53,361 bases of DNA. Origin: Oscillospiraceae bacterium (GTDB lineage Bacteria; Bacillota; Clostridia; Oscillospirales; SIG627). The stretch covers positions 1 through 53,361 of the forward strand of contig SVTC01000014.1 of assembly GCA_015063985.1 (NCBI GenBank). Direction: 5' to 3'. Every line of letters begins with the position of its first letter. The stretch's first letter is position 1. Positions 32,186 through 40,804 of this stretch are shown here, piece by piece. The position numbers and the translations under genes were made by a program. The notes below the pieces were generated by a model. The model ran no database searches and had not been told where the DNA came from. It saw nothing but the letters and a program-made list of their open reading frames with translations.

Positions 32186-34291
32186 TCAGCTTTGCAGGAT
32201 ATCGTAGCTTCCCAGGATGCTTCTTCTTATCATCAAAAGGTCAATGGCGGATATTTTTCCGTCCTTATCGCAGTCTGCGGCGCTTGCGGGGGCTGATTCG
32301 AGCTTATAGGTGCCCAGAATGTTTCTTCTTACCATCAAAAGATCTATTACGGTTATCTCGCCGTCACAGTCTACGTCGCCGTAGATAATGGTTTTGTAAT
32401 TACTCTTCTTCCCGTCACAGTAAATTGTTACAAGCTGATTTGTGGTTATAGCGGAGCTTGAGTCTATGGGCTTTTCCTCAAATGAAAATTCAACTCTTGC
32501 TTCGCCCTCAAGATTTAAATGAGGGACGAGCCATTCCAGAGTCTTGCCCTTTTCTATGCCCCATATCAGCCATGAGTTGTGGGGGAGATCGAGGGTAAAC
32601 TTGGATTGAGGCTTCGGCGGCTCGGGGGGCTGGGGTTCATCCGGTATTTCGGGAGGAGTGTCGGGAATAAGATCCTGCGAGCCTGCGATGTAGACCGTGT
32701 AATAGTTCATATCGCCGTTTTCTGCACAGACGGATATTGTAAAGGTGTTAAGTCCTTCCTTCAATTCCTGCTCTCCCACGTTTCCTGATACGGTGGCAAG
32801 CTCGGTGACCTGAGTTGCCTTGATATTGACCGTTTTAAGACCGCTCAGTGTTTCTTCGTCAAGTACTATCGAATAGGTATTGACGTCGTGGCTGAAGGTG
32901 GGAGTGAGTGTCATGCCCTCTACCTCAAGAGATGATAAATGATTGTTTATGCTTCCATCCTTTGTGGGGAGGGAGCATTTTTCCTTCGGCATATTTTCAA
33001 AAACGGGAATGATGAAGGTGAGAGGAGATTCCAGAAGCCCCATTGCTTTGTAGGTGAAATATATATTTCTGCCTTCGGAATATGCCGCAGAGACGTTTGC
33101 CATGTATTGATGCCAATACAGTCCGTTGGTGGGCTCTACGTCGAACTTTTCAAGATAAAGTGTGTTCTGTCCCTTGTTTATGTAGTTTTCTCCTATAAAT
33201 ATTGCTCCGCCCACTATGGCTTTATATTGGGAATTCCAGGGGAGCATATATTTTGCCTTTGATTCCGAGGAGAGAGAGCCTCCGGTCTTGGCGTACTTAA
33301 GGCCTGCCATTACTCCTGTGGTGGCACCTATATTGTAGAAGTTGTAGATACCCTCGTATCCCGAGGTAGTGCCGGTCGTTCCCTTGCCGCCCTTTTTTCC
33401 TACCTCCTGGATGGTCCTTGCGGCAAGATGATAGGGGCTTACGTTTGAGAGGGCCGCCGCCTTCATATATGTCTGCGCATAGGTTATCCTGGAGCTTCCG
33501 TCGGAGATCTTTACTCCGTCCATAAAGGAGCCCGAAAGGATCTTTTCAACGCCGGACTGAGTTTGAGTGCTTTTCTCGTAGGACAGAGCTTCAAACTGAA
33601 AAACGTTTTCCTCGGTGAGAAAGTTTCTCGGGTCCATATAATATTTTATCGTTTCCTCCGATGCCTGGAACCATTTTGAGCCTTCTATCGCGGTGTAAGT
33701 ATCGGTGAGCCAATTGTAGCAGGAGGGGTCCGTGGAGCGTTGGCTTAAGATCGTGGAGCTGGTAAGACTTCTTCCGTAAACACATTCGTTATCAACCGCG
33801 GTTTGAAAATCAAGACCGGTGTTTAGTATCTTGAATTGCCACGTAGGGTGATTGGTATGTAATACTCTCAAGGGATCTCTGTAGCTTTCGGGAACGCTTT
33901 TCAAAAATTCCTCAAAATCCTCGGAGTATTCGATGTCGGGAGCAGCGGGGGTGATGTTGACGTATATGCTGTATATGTAACCGGTGTATTCCTTTTCGTT
34001 GTATTTAAATTTAACGTTATACCAGAATCCCGGGTTTTGCTCGTCCTCGCTTTCCTTTTGACCGAGGACTGTGACCGCGTGACCGTCCTCCAAGCGAATG
34101 GATTTTGAATCACTGTCCTTGAGTATATCGTGATTTGTACCGGGGCCTACTCTGATATTTACCTTGGAAAGAGTGGTAACGGTGCCCTCGGTGGATTGAT
34201 CCTGAGCAAAGCAGAGAAGGATGCCGAAGCTGTTGATAAGCATAACGGCAACGAGAACTGTGATGAGCGATCCTTTGATCATTAATTTCAT
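32186..34291 (-). CDS. Secreted peptidoglycan glucosaminidase with a C-terminal dockerin
   Basis: A 701-residue exported enzyme: signal peptide (about 1-29), bacterial SH3 domain (about 36-110; VNIRVGPGTNHDIL), glucosaminidase-type catalytic region (about 200-400; SPYHLAARTIQE with a likely catalytic Glu, YNFYNIGA), a cadherin-like beta-sandwich (about 445-530), a Pro-rich linker, and a C-terminal type I dockerin (635-701) with two calcium loops, D639/D641/D643/D650 and D673/D675/D677/D684. It probably cuts cell-wall glycan. Its dockerin is expected to bind the cohesin of the next gene. A consensus promoter lies at 34324-34352. Confidence 0.88.
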   Translation of the reverse strand: MKLMIKGSLITVLVAVMLINSFGILLCFAQDQSTEGTVTTLSKVNIRVGPGTNHDILKDSDSKSIRLEDGHAVTVLGQKESEDEQNPGFWYNVKFKYNEKEYTGYIYSIYVNITPAAPDIEYSEDFEEFLKSVPESYRDPLRVLHTNHPTWQFKILNTGLDFQTAVDNECVYGRSLTSSTILSQRSTDPSCYNWLTDTYTAIEGSKWFQASEETIKYYMDPRNFLTEENVFQFEALSYEKSTQTQSGVEKILSGSFMDGVKISDGSSRITYAQTYMKAAALSNVSPYHLAARTIQEVGKKGGKGTTGTTSGYEGIYNFYNIGATTGVMAGLKYAKTGGSLSSESKAKYMLPWNSQYKAIVGGAIFIGENYINKGQNTLYLEKFDVEPTNGLYWHQYMANVSAAYSEGRNIYFTYKAMGLLESPLTFIIPVFENMPKEKCSLPTKDGSINNHLSSLEVEGMTLTPTFSHDVNTYSIVLDEETLSGLKTVNIKATQVTELATVSGNVGEQELKEGLNTFTISVCAENGDMNYYTVYIAGSQDLIPDTPPEIPDEPQPPEPPKPQSKFTLDLPHNSWLIWGIEKGKTLEWLVPHLNLEGEARVEFSFEEKPIDSSSAITTNQLVTIYCDGKKSNYKTIIYGDVDCDGEITVIDLLMVRRNILGTYKLESAPASAADCDKDGKISAIDLLMIRRSILGSYDILQS

Positions 34292-34323
34292 TTCTCTTCT
34301 CCTTTTCTTTAAATTTCTCCTAT

Positions 34324-34352
34324 ATCATATCATATTGAAAGAAAATTGTCAA
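34324..34352 (-). promoter_or_regulatory. Sigma-A promoter of the dockerin/cohesin gene pair
   Basis: On the minus strand TTGACA (34352-34347), 17 bases, TATGAT (34329-34324). The predicted transcript has a short leader to AAAGGAG and the ATG at 34291. Confidence 0.85.
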
Positions 34353-34394
34353 CTTTTCGTTTCCTTGAAATATTTTCCGGCTTTACCTCTCTTA

Positions 34395-34421
34395 ACCCAA
34401 TTTTATCTTTGGCATAATATA
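34395..34421 (+). promoter_or_regulatory. Sigma-K-like promoter of the 32-residue microprotein
   Basis: AC at 34395-34396, 16 bases, CATAATATA at 34413-34421. The -10 element and the spacing are identical to the dpaA promoter, which points to mother-cell expression late in sporulation. Confidence 0.65.
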
Positions 34422-34474
34422 TCATTACAGCGCACGGTAAAGGTGCGTAAGTAATTTATAAAAGGGGTAGCTTT

Positions 34475-34573
34475 ATGAACTGCTGCTGCAAGAATAATTC
34501 CTTTGACGACAATCTCTGGCTTTGGATAATCATTATCGTCGCAGTTATCATCCTTTTGTTCGGTCTTAATTGA
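34475..34573 (+). CDS. 32-residue Cys-rich membrane microprotein, probably sporulation-linked
   Basis: ATG 34475 to TGA 34571-34573 encodes 32 residues: a CCC triplet at positions 3-5, a polar stretch, and one hydrophobic helix (about 14-31) rich in Ile and Val. GGGG lies about 10 bases upstream, a sigma-K-like promoter at 34395-34421 and a strong terminator at 34585-34613, so it forms a complete small transcription unit. Size and build resemble YjcZ-type sporulation microproteins of Bacillus, but this is only a likeness. Confidence 0.7.
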   Translation: MNCCCKNNSFDDNLWLWIIIIVAVIILLFGLN

Positions 34574-34584
34574 TCGGATCTGGG

Positions 34585-34613
34585 GGGCTTCCTTTGAAGC
34601 CCTCTCTTTTTTT
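34585..34613 (+). terminator. Terminator of the 32-residue microprotein gene
   Basis: GGGCTTC-CTTT-GAAGCCC (34585-34602) followed by TCTC and seven T. It separates the microprotein unit from the rimP operon promoter. Confidence 0.92.
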
Positions 34614-34633
34614 CGTAAAAATTAAAAAAGGTA

Positions 34634-34662
34634 TTGCATTTTATTTCGGATTGTGTTATAAT
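34634..34662 (+). promoter_or_regulatory. Sigma-A promoter of the rimP-nusA-infB operon
   Basis: TTGCAT (34634-34639), 17 bases, TATAAT (34657-34662). Transcription should start near 34669, about 70 bases before the preferred rimP start. Confidence 0.88.
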
Positions 34663-34684
34663 ACTAACGTAAGAAAGATGTTGA

Positions 34685-34715
34685 CTGAGAGAGAGGATGA
34701 ACGCCTCTCTCTTAG
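34685..34715 (+). promoter_or_regulatory. Leader hairpin before rimP
   Basis: A 12-bp stem, 34685-34696 with 34704-34715 (one G-T pair), loop ATGAACG, then TTTTG. It lies between the promoter and the rimP ribosome binding site and could act as a weak attenuator. Confidence 0.6.
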
Positions 34716-34737
34716 TTTTGAACGGAAAGGTAAAAAA

Positions 34738-35247
34738 GTGGCACAACTAAATCCCGAAAAAAAGAATAAGCGCTCGGGTGTTGCCTCTCTTATCAAGGAT
34801 GCCATCGAGCCCACCGTGATCTCTATGGGTTATATTCTGTGGGACGTGGAATTCGTTAAGGAGGGCAGTGAGCTTGACCTTGTCATAAGCATCGACAGGG
34901 AAGAGGGAATAAGTCTTGATGATTGCGAGGCGGTTACCAGAGCGGTGGATCCCATAATCGATTCTGTGGATCCCATTGAACAAAATTATTATCTTGAGGT
35001 CTCCTCCACAGGCAGCGAGAGGGTGCTCAGAACGGATTTTCACCTTGAATATTGCAGAGGATGGATGGTTTCGGTAAGTTTCTTTGCTCCGTTGGGTGAG
35101 GAATTCGGCGACTATGCAGGTCAAAAGCAGTTGAAGGGTGTTTTGCTTTCTCACGATAAGGATTGCGTGAGTGTCGCTGTCGGAGATTCGCAGATCACGG
35201 TTTTAAGGTCCTCGATCGCAAAAATAAAGACCTTGGACGTGGAATAA
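34738..35247 (+). CDS. rimP: Ribosome maturation factor RimP
   Basis: RimP assists 30S assembly. From GTG 34738 the product has 169 residues with the N-terminal alpha/beta domain (DVEFVKEGSELDLVISID near 40-57, LEVSSTGSERVL near 90-101) and a C-terminal SH3-like domain. AAAGG lies 7 bases before GTG. An in-frame ATG at 34678 would begin only about 9 bases from the predicted transcript start and would translate through the leader hairpin, so it is less likely, though not excluded. It is the first gene of rimP-nusA-rnpM-ylxQ-infB-rbfA-nrnA-truB. Confidence 0.92.
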   Translation: MAQLNPEKKNKRSGVASLIKDAIEPTVISMGYILWDVEFVKEGSELDLVISIDREEGISLDDCEAVTRAVDPIIDSVDPIEQNYYLEVSSTGSERVLRTDFHLEYCRGWMVSVSFFAPLGEEFGDYAGQKQLKGVLLSHDKDCVSVAVGDSQITVLRSSIAKIKTLDVE

Positions 35248-35295
35248 AGTAATTATTGGCAATATTGATAAGAATTAGCTTGAAAGGATATTAAA

Positions 35296-36336
35296 ATGAA
35301 CAACGAATTTTTTGATGCTCTTGAAATTCTGGAAAAAGATAAGGGTATTCCCAAGGAATATATGTTTGAAAAGGTCGAGGCGGCTCTTCTGACTGCATAT
35401 AAGAAGGACAATAACGGCCAGAGCAACGTAAGGATAAACCTTGACCCTGTTAAGCGTAACGTAAGAATGTTCATACAGAAGACCGTGGTTGAGGAGGTCC
35501 TGGACCCCCAGACCGAGATCGGTCTTGAGGATGCAAGGCTCAAGAGCAAGAGAGCGAAGCTCGGTGACGTTCTCGAATATGAGTTCAAGCCCAAAAACTT
35601 CGGAAGGATCTCCGCACAGACCGCAAAGATGGTAATCATTCAGGGCATCAGAGAGGCCGAAAGAGGAATGATGATAAAGGAATACGAGTCCAAGAAGGAG
35701 GACATCGTTACCGCAACCGTTTCAATGGTTGATCCTGTTAACGGCAACGTTGTTCTTGAAATGGGCTCCAATCAGGCAACTCTCGTCCGTTCCGAGCAGC
35801 TCCCCACTGACAGGTTTGAGGTGGGTGACTCGGTTAAGGTTTACGTTTGCGCCGTAAAAAAGGAAACAAGAGGTCCTATAGTTATCCTTTCCAGAACGCA
35901 TCCCGGTCTTGTTAAGCGTCTTTTTGAAATGGAGGTTCCCGAGATCCAGGACGGCACCGTTACCATCCACTCCATCGCAAGAGAAGCGGGCAGCAGAACC
36001 AAGATCGCAGTTTGTTCCAATGATCCCGCGGTGGATCCCATAGGTGCCTGCATCGGTGTAAGAGGAATCAGAAAGAACAATATCACCAACGAGCTGGCAG
36101 GCGAGAAGATCGATATAGTCAAATACAGCGAGGATCCGGCTGAGTTTATCAGCGCTGCGCTTTCTCCCGCAAGCATCGTTTCCGTTACGGTCAATGAAGA
36201 CAGGACCAGCAGGGTCGTGGTAGATCCCGATCAGCTCAGCCTTGCAATAGGCAAGAAGGGTCAGAACGCTTGTCTTGCCGCAAAGCTTACAGGTTACAAG
36301 ATTGACATTAAGCCTACAGATTACGTCGGAGAGTAA
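35296..36336 (+). CDS. nusA: Transcription termination/antitermination protein NusA
   Basis: NusA binds RNA polymerase and nascent RNA. The 346 residues comprise the N-terminal polymerase-binding domain (to about 125), an S1 domain (about 130-200; IVTATVSMVDPVNGNVVLEM), and two KH domains (CIGVRGIRKNNITNELAGEKID near 250-275, and DQLSLAIGKKGQNACLAAKLTG near the end). The C-terminus lacks acidic repeats, as in Firmicutes. It follows rimP by 48 bases. Confidence 0.97.
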   Translation: MNNEFFDALEILEKDKGIPKEYMFEKVEAALLTAYKKDNNGQSNVRINLDPVKRNVRMFIQKTVVEEVLDPQTEIGLEDARLKSKRAKLGDVLEYEFKPKNFGRISAQTAKMVIIQGIREAERGMMIKEYESKKEDIVTATVSMVDPVNGNVVLEMGSNQATLVRSEQLPTDRFEVGDSVKVYVCAVKKETRGPIVILSRTHPGLVKRLFEMEVPEIQDGTVTIHSIAREAGSRTKIAVCSNDPAVDPIGACIGVRGIRKNNITNELAGEKIDIVKYSEDPAEFISAALSPASIVSVTVNEDRTSRVVVDPDQLSLAIGKKGQNACLAAKLTGYKIDIKPTDYVGE

Positions 36337-36338
36337 AA

Positions 36339-36611
36339 ATGAAAAGAATACCCCTGAGAAAGTGTCTGGGATGTAACGAATCCAAGCCCAAAAATGAGCT
36401 TATCAGGATACTGCGTTCCCCCGAGGGCGAGGTCTTTATTGATAAAACGGGTAAGGCATCGGGCAGAGGGGCGTATATATGCAACAGCAGAACGTGCTTT
36501 TTAAAGGCTAAAAAAGCAAAAAGGATCGAGCGCTCTCTTGAGGTTGCAATATCGGAGGAGCTTTTTGCATCCTTGGAAAAGAAGATAGATGAAAATGAAG
36601 ACCAAGCTTGA
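36339..36611 (+). CDS. rnpM: RNase P modulator RnpM (YlxR)
   Basis: A 90-residue YlxR (DUF448) protein. The hallmark CLGCNESKPKNELIRI (residues 9-24) and the GRGAYICNSRTCFLKAKK segment (45-62) are present. YlxR/RnpM binds RNase P RNA and is reported to modulate RNase P in Bacillus. It lies 2 bases after nusA and overlaps ylxQ, the standard order. Confidence 0.94.
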   Translation: MKRIPLRKCLGCNESKPKNELIRILRSPEGEVFIDKTGKASGRGAYICNSRTCFLKAKKAKRIERSLEVAISEELFASLEKKIDENEDQA

Positions 36612-36918
36612 ATTTGCTTTGGGTATAGCAAAAAAAGCAGGCTGTGTGCTTGCTTCCGCGCCTCTTGTGTGCGAGGGAGCGAGAGATCATAAGCTTTCCT
36701 TGGTGCTTTTGGCTCAAGACGCCAGCGAAAACACAAAGAAGAAGATCACCAACACCTGTGCATACTACAAGGTAAAGCTTTATAACGTCGGACTTTCAAT
36801 GCTTGAATTATCCGATGCGGTGGGCTGCCAAAGACTTACGGCGGCCGTAGGAATAAAAAACCATTCTGTATCAAGGCTTGTAAATGACGCACTGCAAGCT
36901 GAATCGATCAAAGAGTAA
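36589..36918 (+). CDS. ylxQ: YlxQ, L7Ae-family RNA-binding protein
   Basis: A 109-residue L7Ae/L30e-fold protein. The [24 protein letters not shown] stretch (residues 7-30; key residues G-AKKAG) and the central LAQDAS segment are typical of YlxQ, a putative kink-turn RNA binder. Starts at 36589 and 36595 are both ATG in frame; I give the first. It overlaps rnpM by 23 bases. Confidence 0.92.
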   Translation: MKMKTKLEFALGIAKKAGCVLASAPLVCEGARDHKLSLVLLAQDASENTKKKITNTCAYYKVKLYNVGLSMLELSDAVGCQRLTAAVGIKNHSVSRLVNDALQAESIKE

Positions 36919-36941
36919 TAGCTATTTACGGAGGGATTTAT

Positions 36942-39467
36942 ATGGCAGAAGAACTTATGAAGGTAAAGATCAACAGCTTATCAAAGGAGCTTGATATCAA
37001 AGCTAAGGATATCGTTTCAGCTCTTGCCGATTGCGGCATCGATAAGAACGTTTCGGGCGTTTTGTCCGAGGAGGAGTTTAACGTCCTTCTTGACGCTTTG
37101 TCTTCGGCAAAGCAGACCTCGAATATCAATGAATATATTGACGGCAAGGTGGGACTTAAGCCCAGCGATAAGGAGCTTGCCGAGATCAAGCGCGCCGAAG
37201 AGGAAAAGCAGAGAATAGAAAAGGAGCGCCTTGAAGCCGAGGCTAAGGCCAAGGCCGAGCAGGAGAGGATCCTTGCCGAAAAGAAAAAGCAGGAAGAGGA
37301 AGCCGCAAGAAAAGCAGCCGAAGAGAAAAAGAAGCTCCGGGAGGCCGAAAAGAATGCTCAGGCCAAGAAAAAGCTTGAAAAATTCAACGAGCGCGTTAAG
37401 CAGGCCGAGAATGCTTCTGCAAAGAATAAGACACAAGATAAATCCCGTGAAAATAAAGCTCAGCAGGAAAAGAAGCCTGCTAATTATACCGCACCCAAGC
37501 GTCATGAGGGCGGTTCTGAGGAAATGGTCGAGGTCAAGCGCGACGTCCGTATAGTTGATACCCGCGGAAGCTACGTGGATCTTTCAAAATACGATGACAA
37601 GCACTATGACTATAACGACAATGAAAGCTTCCGCAGAAAGAGCAAGAAACCTCCGGTAAATAACCGTAAAAATAACCGTTTTGATAAGAATAAGAAGGCG
37701 GAGCCCGTTCGTGCAACCACTCCCACAAACATTGTTTTGCAGGAGGAGATGATCGTCAGCGAGCTGGCAAGAGAGCTCAGAAAGACCACAGCCGAGGTCA
37801 TGAAAAAGATGATGAAGCTGGGCTTTATGGTGACTCTCAATCAGACCATTGACTTTGATACCGCTGCTTTGGTTGCCGATGAATTCGGAGTAACCGCCGA
37901 GAAGTTTAAGGTCGTTACCATTGAAGAGAAGCTCTTTGATGAAACCGAGGACACCGAGGATATGCTTCAGGAAAGAAGCCCCGTTGTTGTCGTTATGGGT
38001 CACGTTGACCACGGTAAGACCAGCCTTCTTGACGCTATCCGTCATTCCAGTGTTACCGCAGGCGAGGCGGGCGGTATTACTCAGCACATCGGTGCGTACA
38101 GAATAAACGTAATGGGCAAGGATATCACCTTCCTTGACACCCCCGGTCACGAGGCCTTTACCTCCATGAGAGCAAGAGGTGCTCAGCTTACCGATATTGC
38201 TATACTTGTTGTTGCTGCCGACGACGGTATCATGCCCCAGACGGTCGAGGCTATAAATCACGCAAAGGCTGCAGGAGTTTCCATAATCGTGGCTATCAAC
38301 AAGATGGATAAGCCTGGTGCCAACCCCGACACCGTCAAGCAGGAGCTTACAAAGTACGATCTTGTTCCCGAGGAATGGGGCGGCGACGTTATCTGTGTTC
38401 CTGTCAGCGCTCTTACAAAGAAGGGTATAGACGAGCTTTTGGAGAACGTTCTTCTTCTTGCCGAAATGGCGGATCTTAAGGCTAACCCCAACCGTCTTGC
38501 AAAGGGTGCGGTCATCGAGGCACGTCTTGACAAGGGAAGAGGTCCCGTCGCAACCGTTCTTGTTCAAAGCGGCACTCTTAAGGTCGGCGATATAGTTATC
38601 GCAGGCGATGCCGTTGGTAGGATCAGAGCAATGAGTGATGAAAACGGCAAGCAGCTTAAGTCTGCAGGTCCCTCCGTTCCCGTTGAGATCCTCGGTCTTG
38701 CCGAGGTTCCCGGTGCGGGTGATATGTTCAACGCCGTTGAAAATGAAAGAATGGCAAGAGAGCTTGCAGAGCAGAGAAAGGAAAAGTCCAAGCAGGAGCA
38801 GCTCAGTGCGGGCGGTAAGGTCTCTCTTGACGATCTCTTCAATCAGCTCCAGAGCGGCACAAAGGATCTTAATATAATCGTTAAGGCCGACGTTCAGGGC
38901 TCTGCAGAGGCTGTAAAGGCTTCCCTTGAAAAGATCTCCAACGAAGAGGTAAGAGTAAGAGTTATACACAGTGCAGTTGGCGGTATCAACAAGAGCGACG
39001 TTATGCTCGCTGCCGCAAGTAACGCTCTTATAGTCGGATTTAACGTCAGACCCGATAAGGGTGCCATCGACGAGGCATCCCTGCAGAACGTTGATATAAG
39101 GACCTACAGAGTTATTTACGAGTGCATCGAGCAGATCGAAGCCGCTATCAAGGGTATGCTTGCTCCAAAGTTTCGCGAGGTCGTTTTGGGAAGAGCTCAG
39201 GTCAGACAGACTATCCGTGTACCCGGTGTCGGCGTAATAGCGGGTTCTTATATCCTTGACGGCAAGGTAACCAGAAACAGCTTTATCCGTGTTCTCAGAG
39301 ATAATATCGTTATCTTTGAGGATAAGATATCATCCCTGAAGCGCTTTAAGGATGACGTTAAGGAAGTAAACGAAGGATATGAATGCGGTATCGGACTTGA
39401 GAAGTTCAACGACATCAAGGAAGGCGACGAGTTCGAGGCATTTATAAACGAAGAAGTAAACGATTGA
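36942..39467 (+). CDS. infB: Translation initiation factor IF-2
   Basis: GTPase that brings initiator tRNA to the ribosome. The 841 residues have a short N-terminal helical domain, a long Glu/Lys/Ala-rich coiled region (about 80-190), the IF2N domain (about 265-320) and the G domain with GHVDHGKTS near 353-361, DTPGHEAF and NKMDKP, followed by domains II-IV. Length is typical. GGAGGG lies upstream. It is central to the rimP operon. Confidence 0.98.
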   Translation: MAEELMKVKINSLSKELDIKAKDIVSALADCGIDKNVSGVLSEEEFNVLLDALSSAKQTSNINEYIDGKVGLKPSDKELAEIKRAEEEKQRIEKERLEAEAKAKAEQERILAEKKKQEEEAARKAAEEKKKLREAEKNAQAKKKLEKFNERVKQAENASAKNKTQDKSRENKAQQEKKPANYTAPKRHEGGSEEMVEVKRDVRIVDTRGSYVDLSKYDDKHYDYNDNESFRRKSKKPPVNNRKNNRFDKNKKAEPVRATTPTNIVLQEEMIVSELARELRKTTAEVMKKMMKLGFMVTLNQTIDFDTAALVADEFGVTAEKFKVVTIEEKLFDETEDTEDMLQERSPVVVVMGHVDHGKTSLLDAIRHSSVTAGEAGGITQHIGAYRINVMGKDITFLDTPGHEAFTSMRARGAQLTDIAILVVAADDGIMPQTVEAINHAKAAGVSIIVAINKMDKPGANPDTVKQELTKYDLVPEEWGGDVICVPVSALTKKGIDELLENVLLLAEMADLKANPNRLAKGAVIEARLDKGRGPVATVLVQSGTLKVGDIVIAGDAVGRIRAMSDENGKQLKSAGPSVPVEILGLAEVPGAGDMFNAVENERMARELAEQRKEKSKQEQLSAGGKVSLDDLFNQLQSGTKDLNIIVKADVQGSAEAVKASLEKISNEEVRVRVIHSAVGGINKSDVMLAAASNALIVGFNVRPDKGAIDEASLQNVDIRTYRVIYECIEQIEAAIKGMLAPKFREVVLGRAQVRQTIRVPGVGVIAGSYILDGKVTRNSFIRVLRDNIVIFEDKISSLKRFKDDVKEVNEGYECGIGLEKFNDIKEGDEFEAFINEEVND

Positions 39468-39480
39468 TTTTCGAGGTTGT

Positions 39481-39840
39481 ATGAAGTACAGACAAGATAG
39501 GATAAACGAAAGCGTTGCACAAACGGTGGGGGAGATATTCAGGTCAGTAAAGGACCCCAGAATATCCTCGGGTTTTGTCACCGTTAACGCCGCTTCGGTT
39601 ACTAAGGATCTGAAGTATGCAAACATTTATTTCGGAGTGCTTTGCGGTGAGATTGAAGAGGTTGAAAAGGGGCTTAAAAGCGCCAACGGTTACATCAGAC
39701 GCGAATTGGCGTTAAGGCTTAATCTCAGAGTTACCCCTGAGCTGAACTTCATTTATGATAATTCAGCCGAGCACGGTGCAAGGATCGCCTCTATCTTGAA
39801 GACCTTGGACATACCTTCAGAGGATAATGCTGATGAATGA
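39481..39840 (+). CDS. rbfA: Ribosome-binding factor A
   Basis: RbfA helps 16S rRNA 5' end maturation and 30S assembly. The 119 residues contain RINESVAQTVGEIFRSVKDPRI (near 6-27; key D-PRI), VTVNAASVTKDLKYANIYF and the late LNLRVTPELNFIYDNSAEHGARI, all typical of the KH-like fold. It lies 13 bases after infB and overlaps nrnA. Confidence 0.96.
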   Translation: MKYRQDRINESVAQTVGEIFRSVKDPRISSGFVTVNAASVTKDLKYANIYFGVLCGEIEEVEKGLKSANGYIRRELALRLNLRVTPELNFIYDNSAEHGARIASILKTLDIPSEDNADE

Positions 39841-40804
39841 TGTTTTCTTGGAGCTGACAGATCTTCTGAAAAGCAAAGATTTTGATAACGTTTTGATCTT
39901 ATGTCACTCAAAGCCCGACGGAGATACATTAGGCAGTGCCTTCGCTCTCTGGCGGGCACTTTGCCTTTTGGGAAAAAGAGCGAGGGTCGATTTTGAAAAA
40001 AGGGACGACGACACCTTTGACTATATCACCAACGTGGAGCTTGAAGGCTTTGAGCATAAAAGGATCGTCACCGTGGACGTTGCCGATCTTAAGCTTGTGG
40101 ATGAAAAATACCGTGAGTTGAGGATCGATGCCGTGATAGATCATCACCTCAATAACAGAGTAGAGTCGGATATTAAGCTTTGTCTCAGCGACAGAGCCTC
40201 CTGCGCTGAGATCGTTTTCGAGCTTATTGAAGGGCTTGGTGTAGAGATGGATGAATATATAGCAAAATGTCTTTACACGGGCATGGCAACGGATACGGGC
40301 AGATTTTGCTATCCAAATACCACTGCCAGGACCTTTGAATATTGTGCCAGACTTTCGGGGCTTGTCAGGGATGGTAATTTTGCCTATATAAATAAGCTTG
40401 TTTTTGAGACCTTTGAGCTTTCGAAGCTGCGTCTTGAAGCGGCGGCTCTTGATAAATGTGAGTTTTATTTTGAAGGAAGGCTCGCTCTTTTATCATACAG
40501 TCTTGATGAATATAATTCTCTCGGATGCAGTGAGAGCGATTTTGAGGGTCTTGTTAACGTTTTAAGAAAAATAAAGGGTGTTGAGGTAAGTGTATTTATT
40601 AAGCCTTGGAAGGGGCTTTATAAAGCGTCCTTAAGAGCGGAGCCCGGATATGACTGCGCGGCAGTGTGTCAGCTTTTCGGCGGAGGCGGTCATAAGCTTG
40701 CCGCGGGGTGCTCCCTTGACGGTGATATTTGCGATGTAAAGAAGAGGATCCTTGACGCACTTTGTGAGGTTTGCTTTAATGAACGGAGTACTGATATTAA
40801 ATAA
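39827..40804 (+). CDS. nrnA: NanoRNase/pAp phosphatase (DHH family)
   Basis: NrnA degrades very short RNAs and dephosphorylates pAp. The 325 residues carry the DHH metal-binding elements (HSKPDGDTLGSA near 26-37, a VDVAD segment, IDHHLNN near 106-112) and the C-terminal DHHA1 motif GGGGHKLAAG. The next in-frame ATG is at 39833; both fit the AGAGG upstream. It overlaps rbfA by 14 bases and sits in its usual place before truB. Confidence 0.94.
   Translation: MLMNDVFLELTDLLKSKDFDNVLILCHSKPDGDTLGSAFALWRALCLLGKRARVDFEKRDDDTFDYITNVELEGFEHKRIVTVDVADLKLVDEKYRELRIDAVIDHHLNNRVESDIKLCLSDRASCAEIVFELIEGLGVEMDEYIAKCLYTGMATDTGRFCYPNTTARTFEYCARLSGLVRDGNFAYINKLVFETFELSKLRLEAAALDKCEFYFEGRLALLSYSLDEYNSLGCSESDFEGLVNVLRKIKGVEVSVFIKPWKGLYKASLRAEPGYDCAAVCQLFGGGGHKLAAGCSLDGDICDVKKRILDALCEVCFNERSTDIK

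Noticed and set aside
37584-38969. A 461-residue minus-strand frame
   Set aside because: It is antisense to infB, whose sense frame is unmistakable; the antisense product has no recognisable domain.
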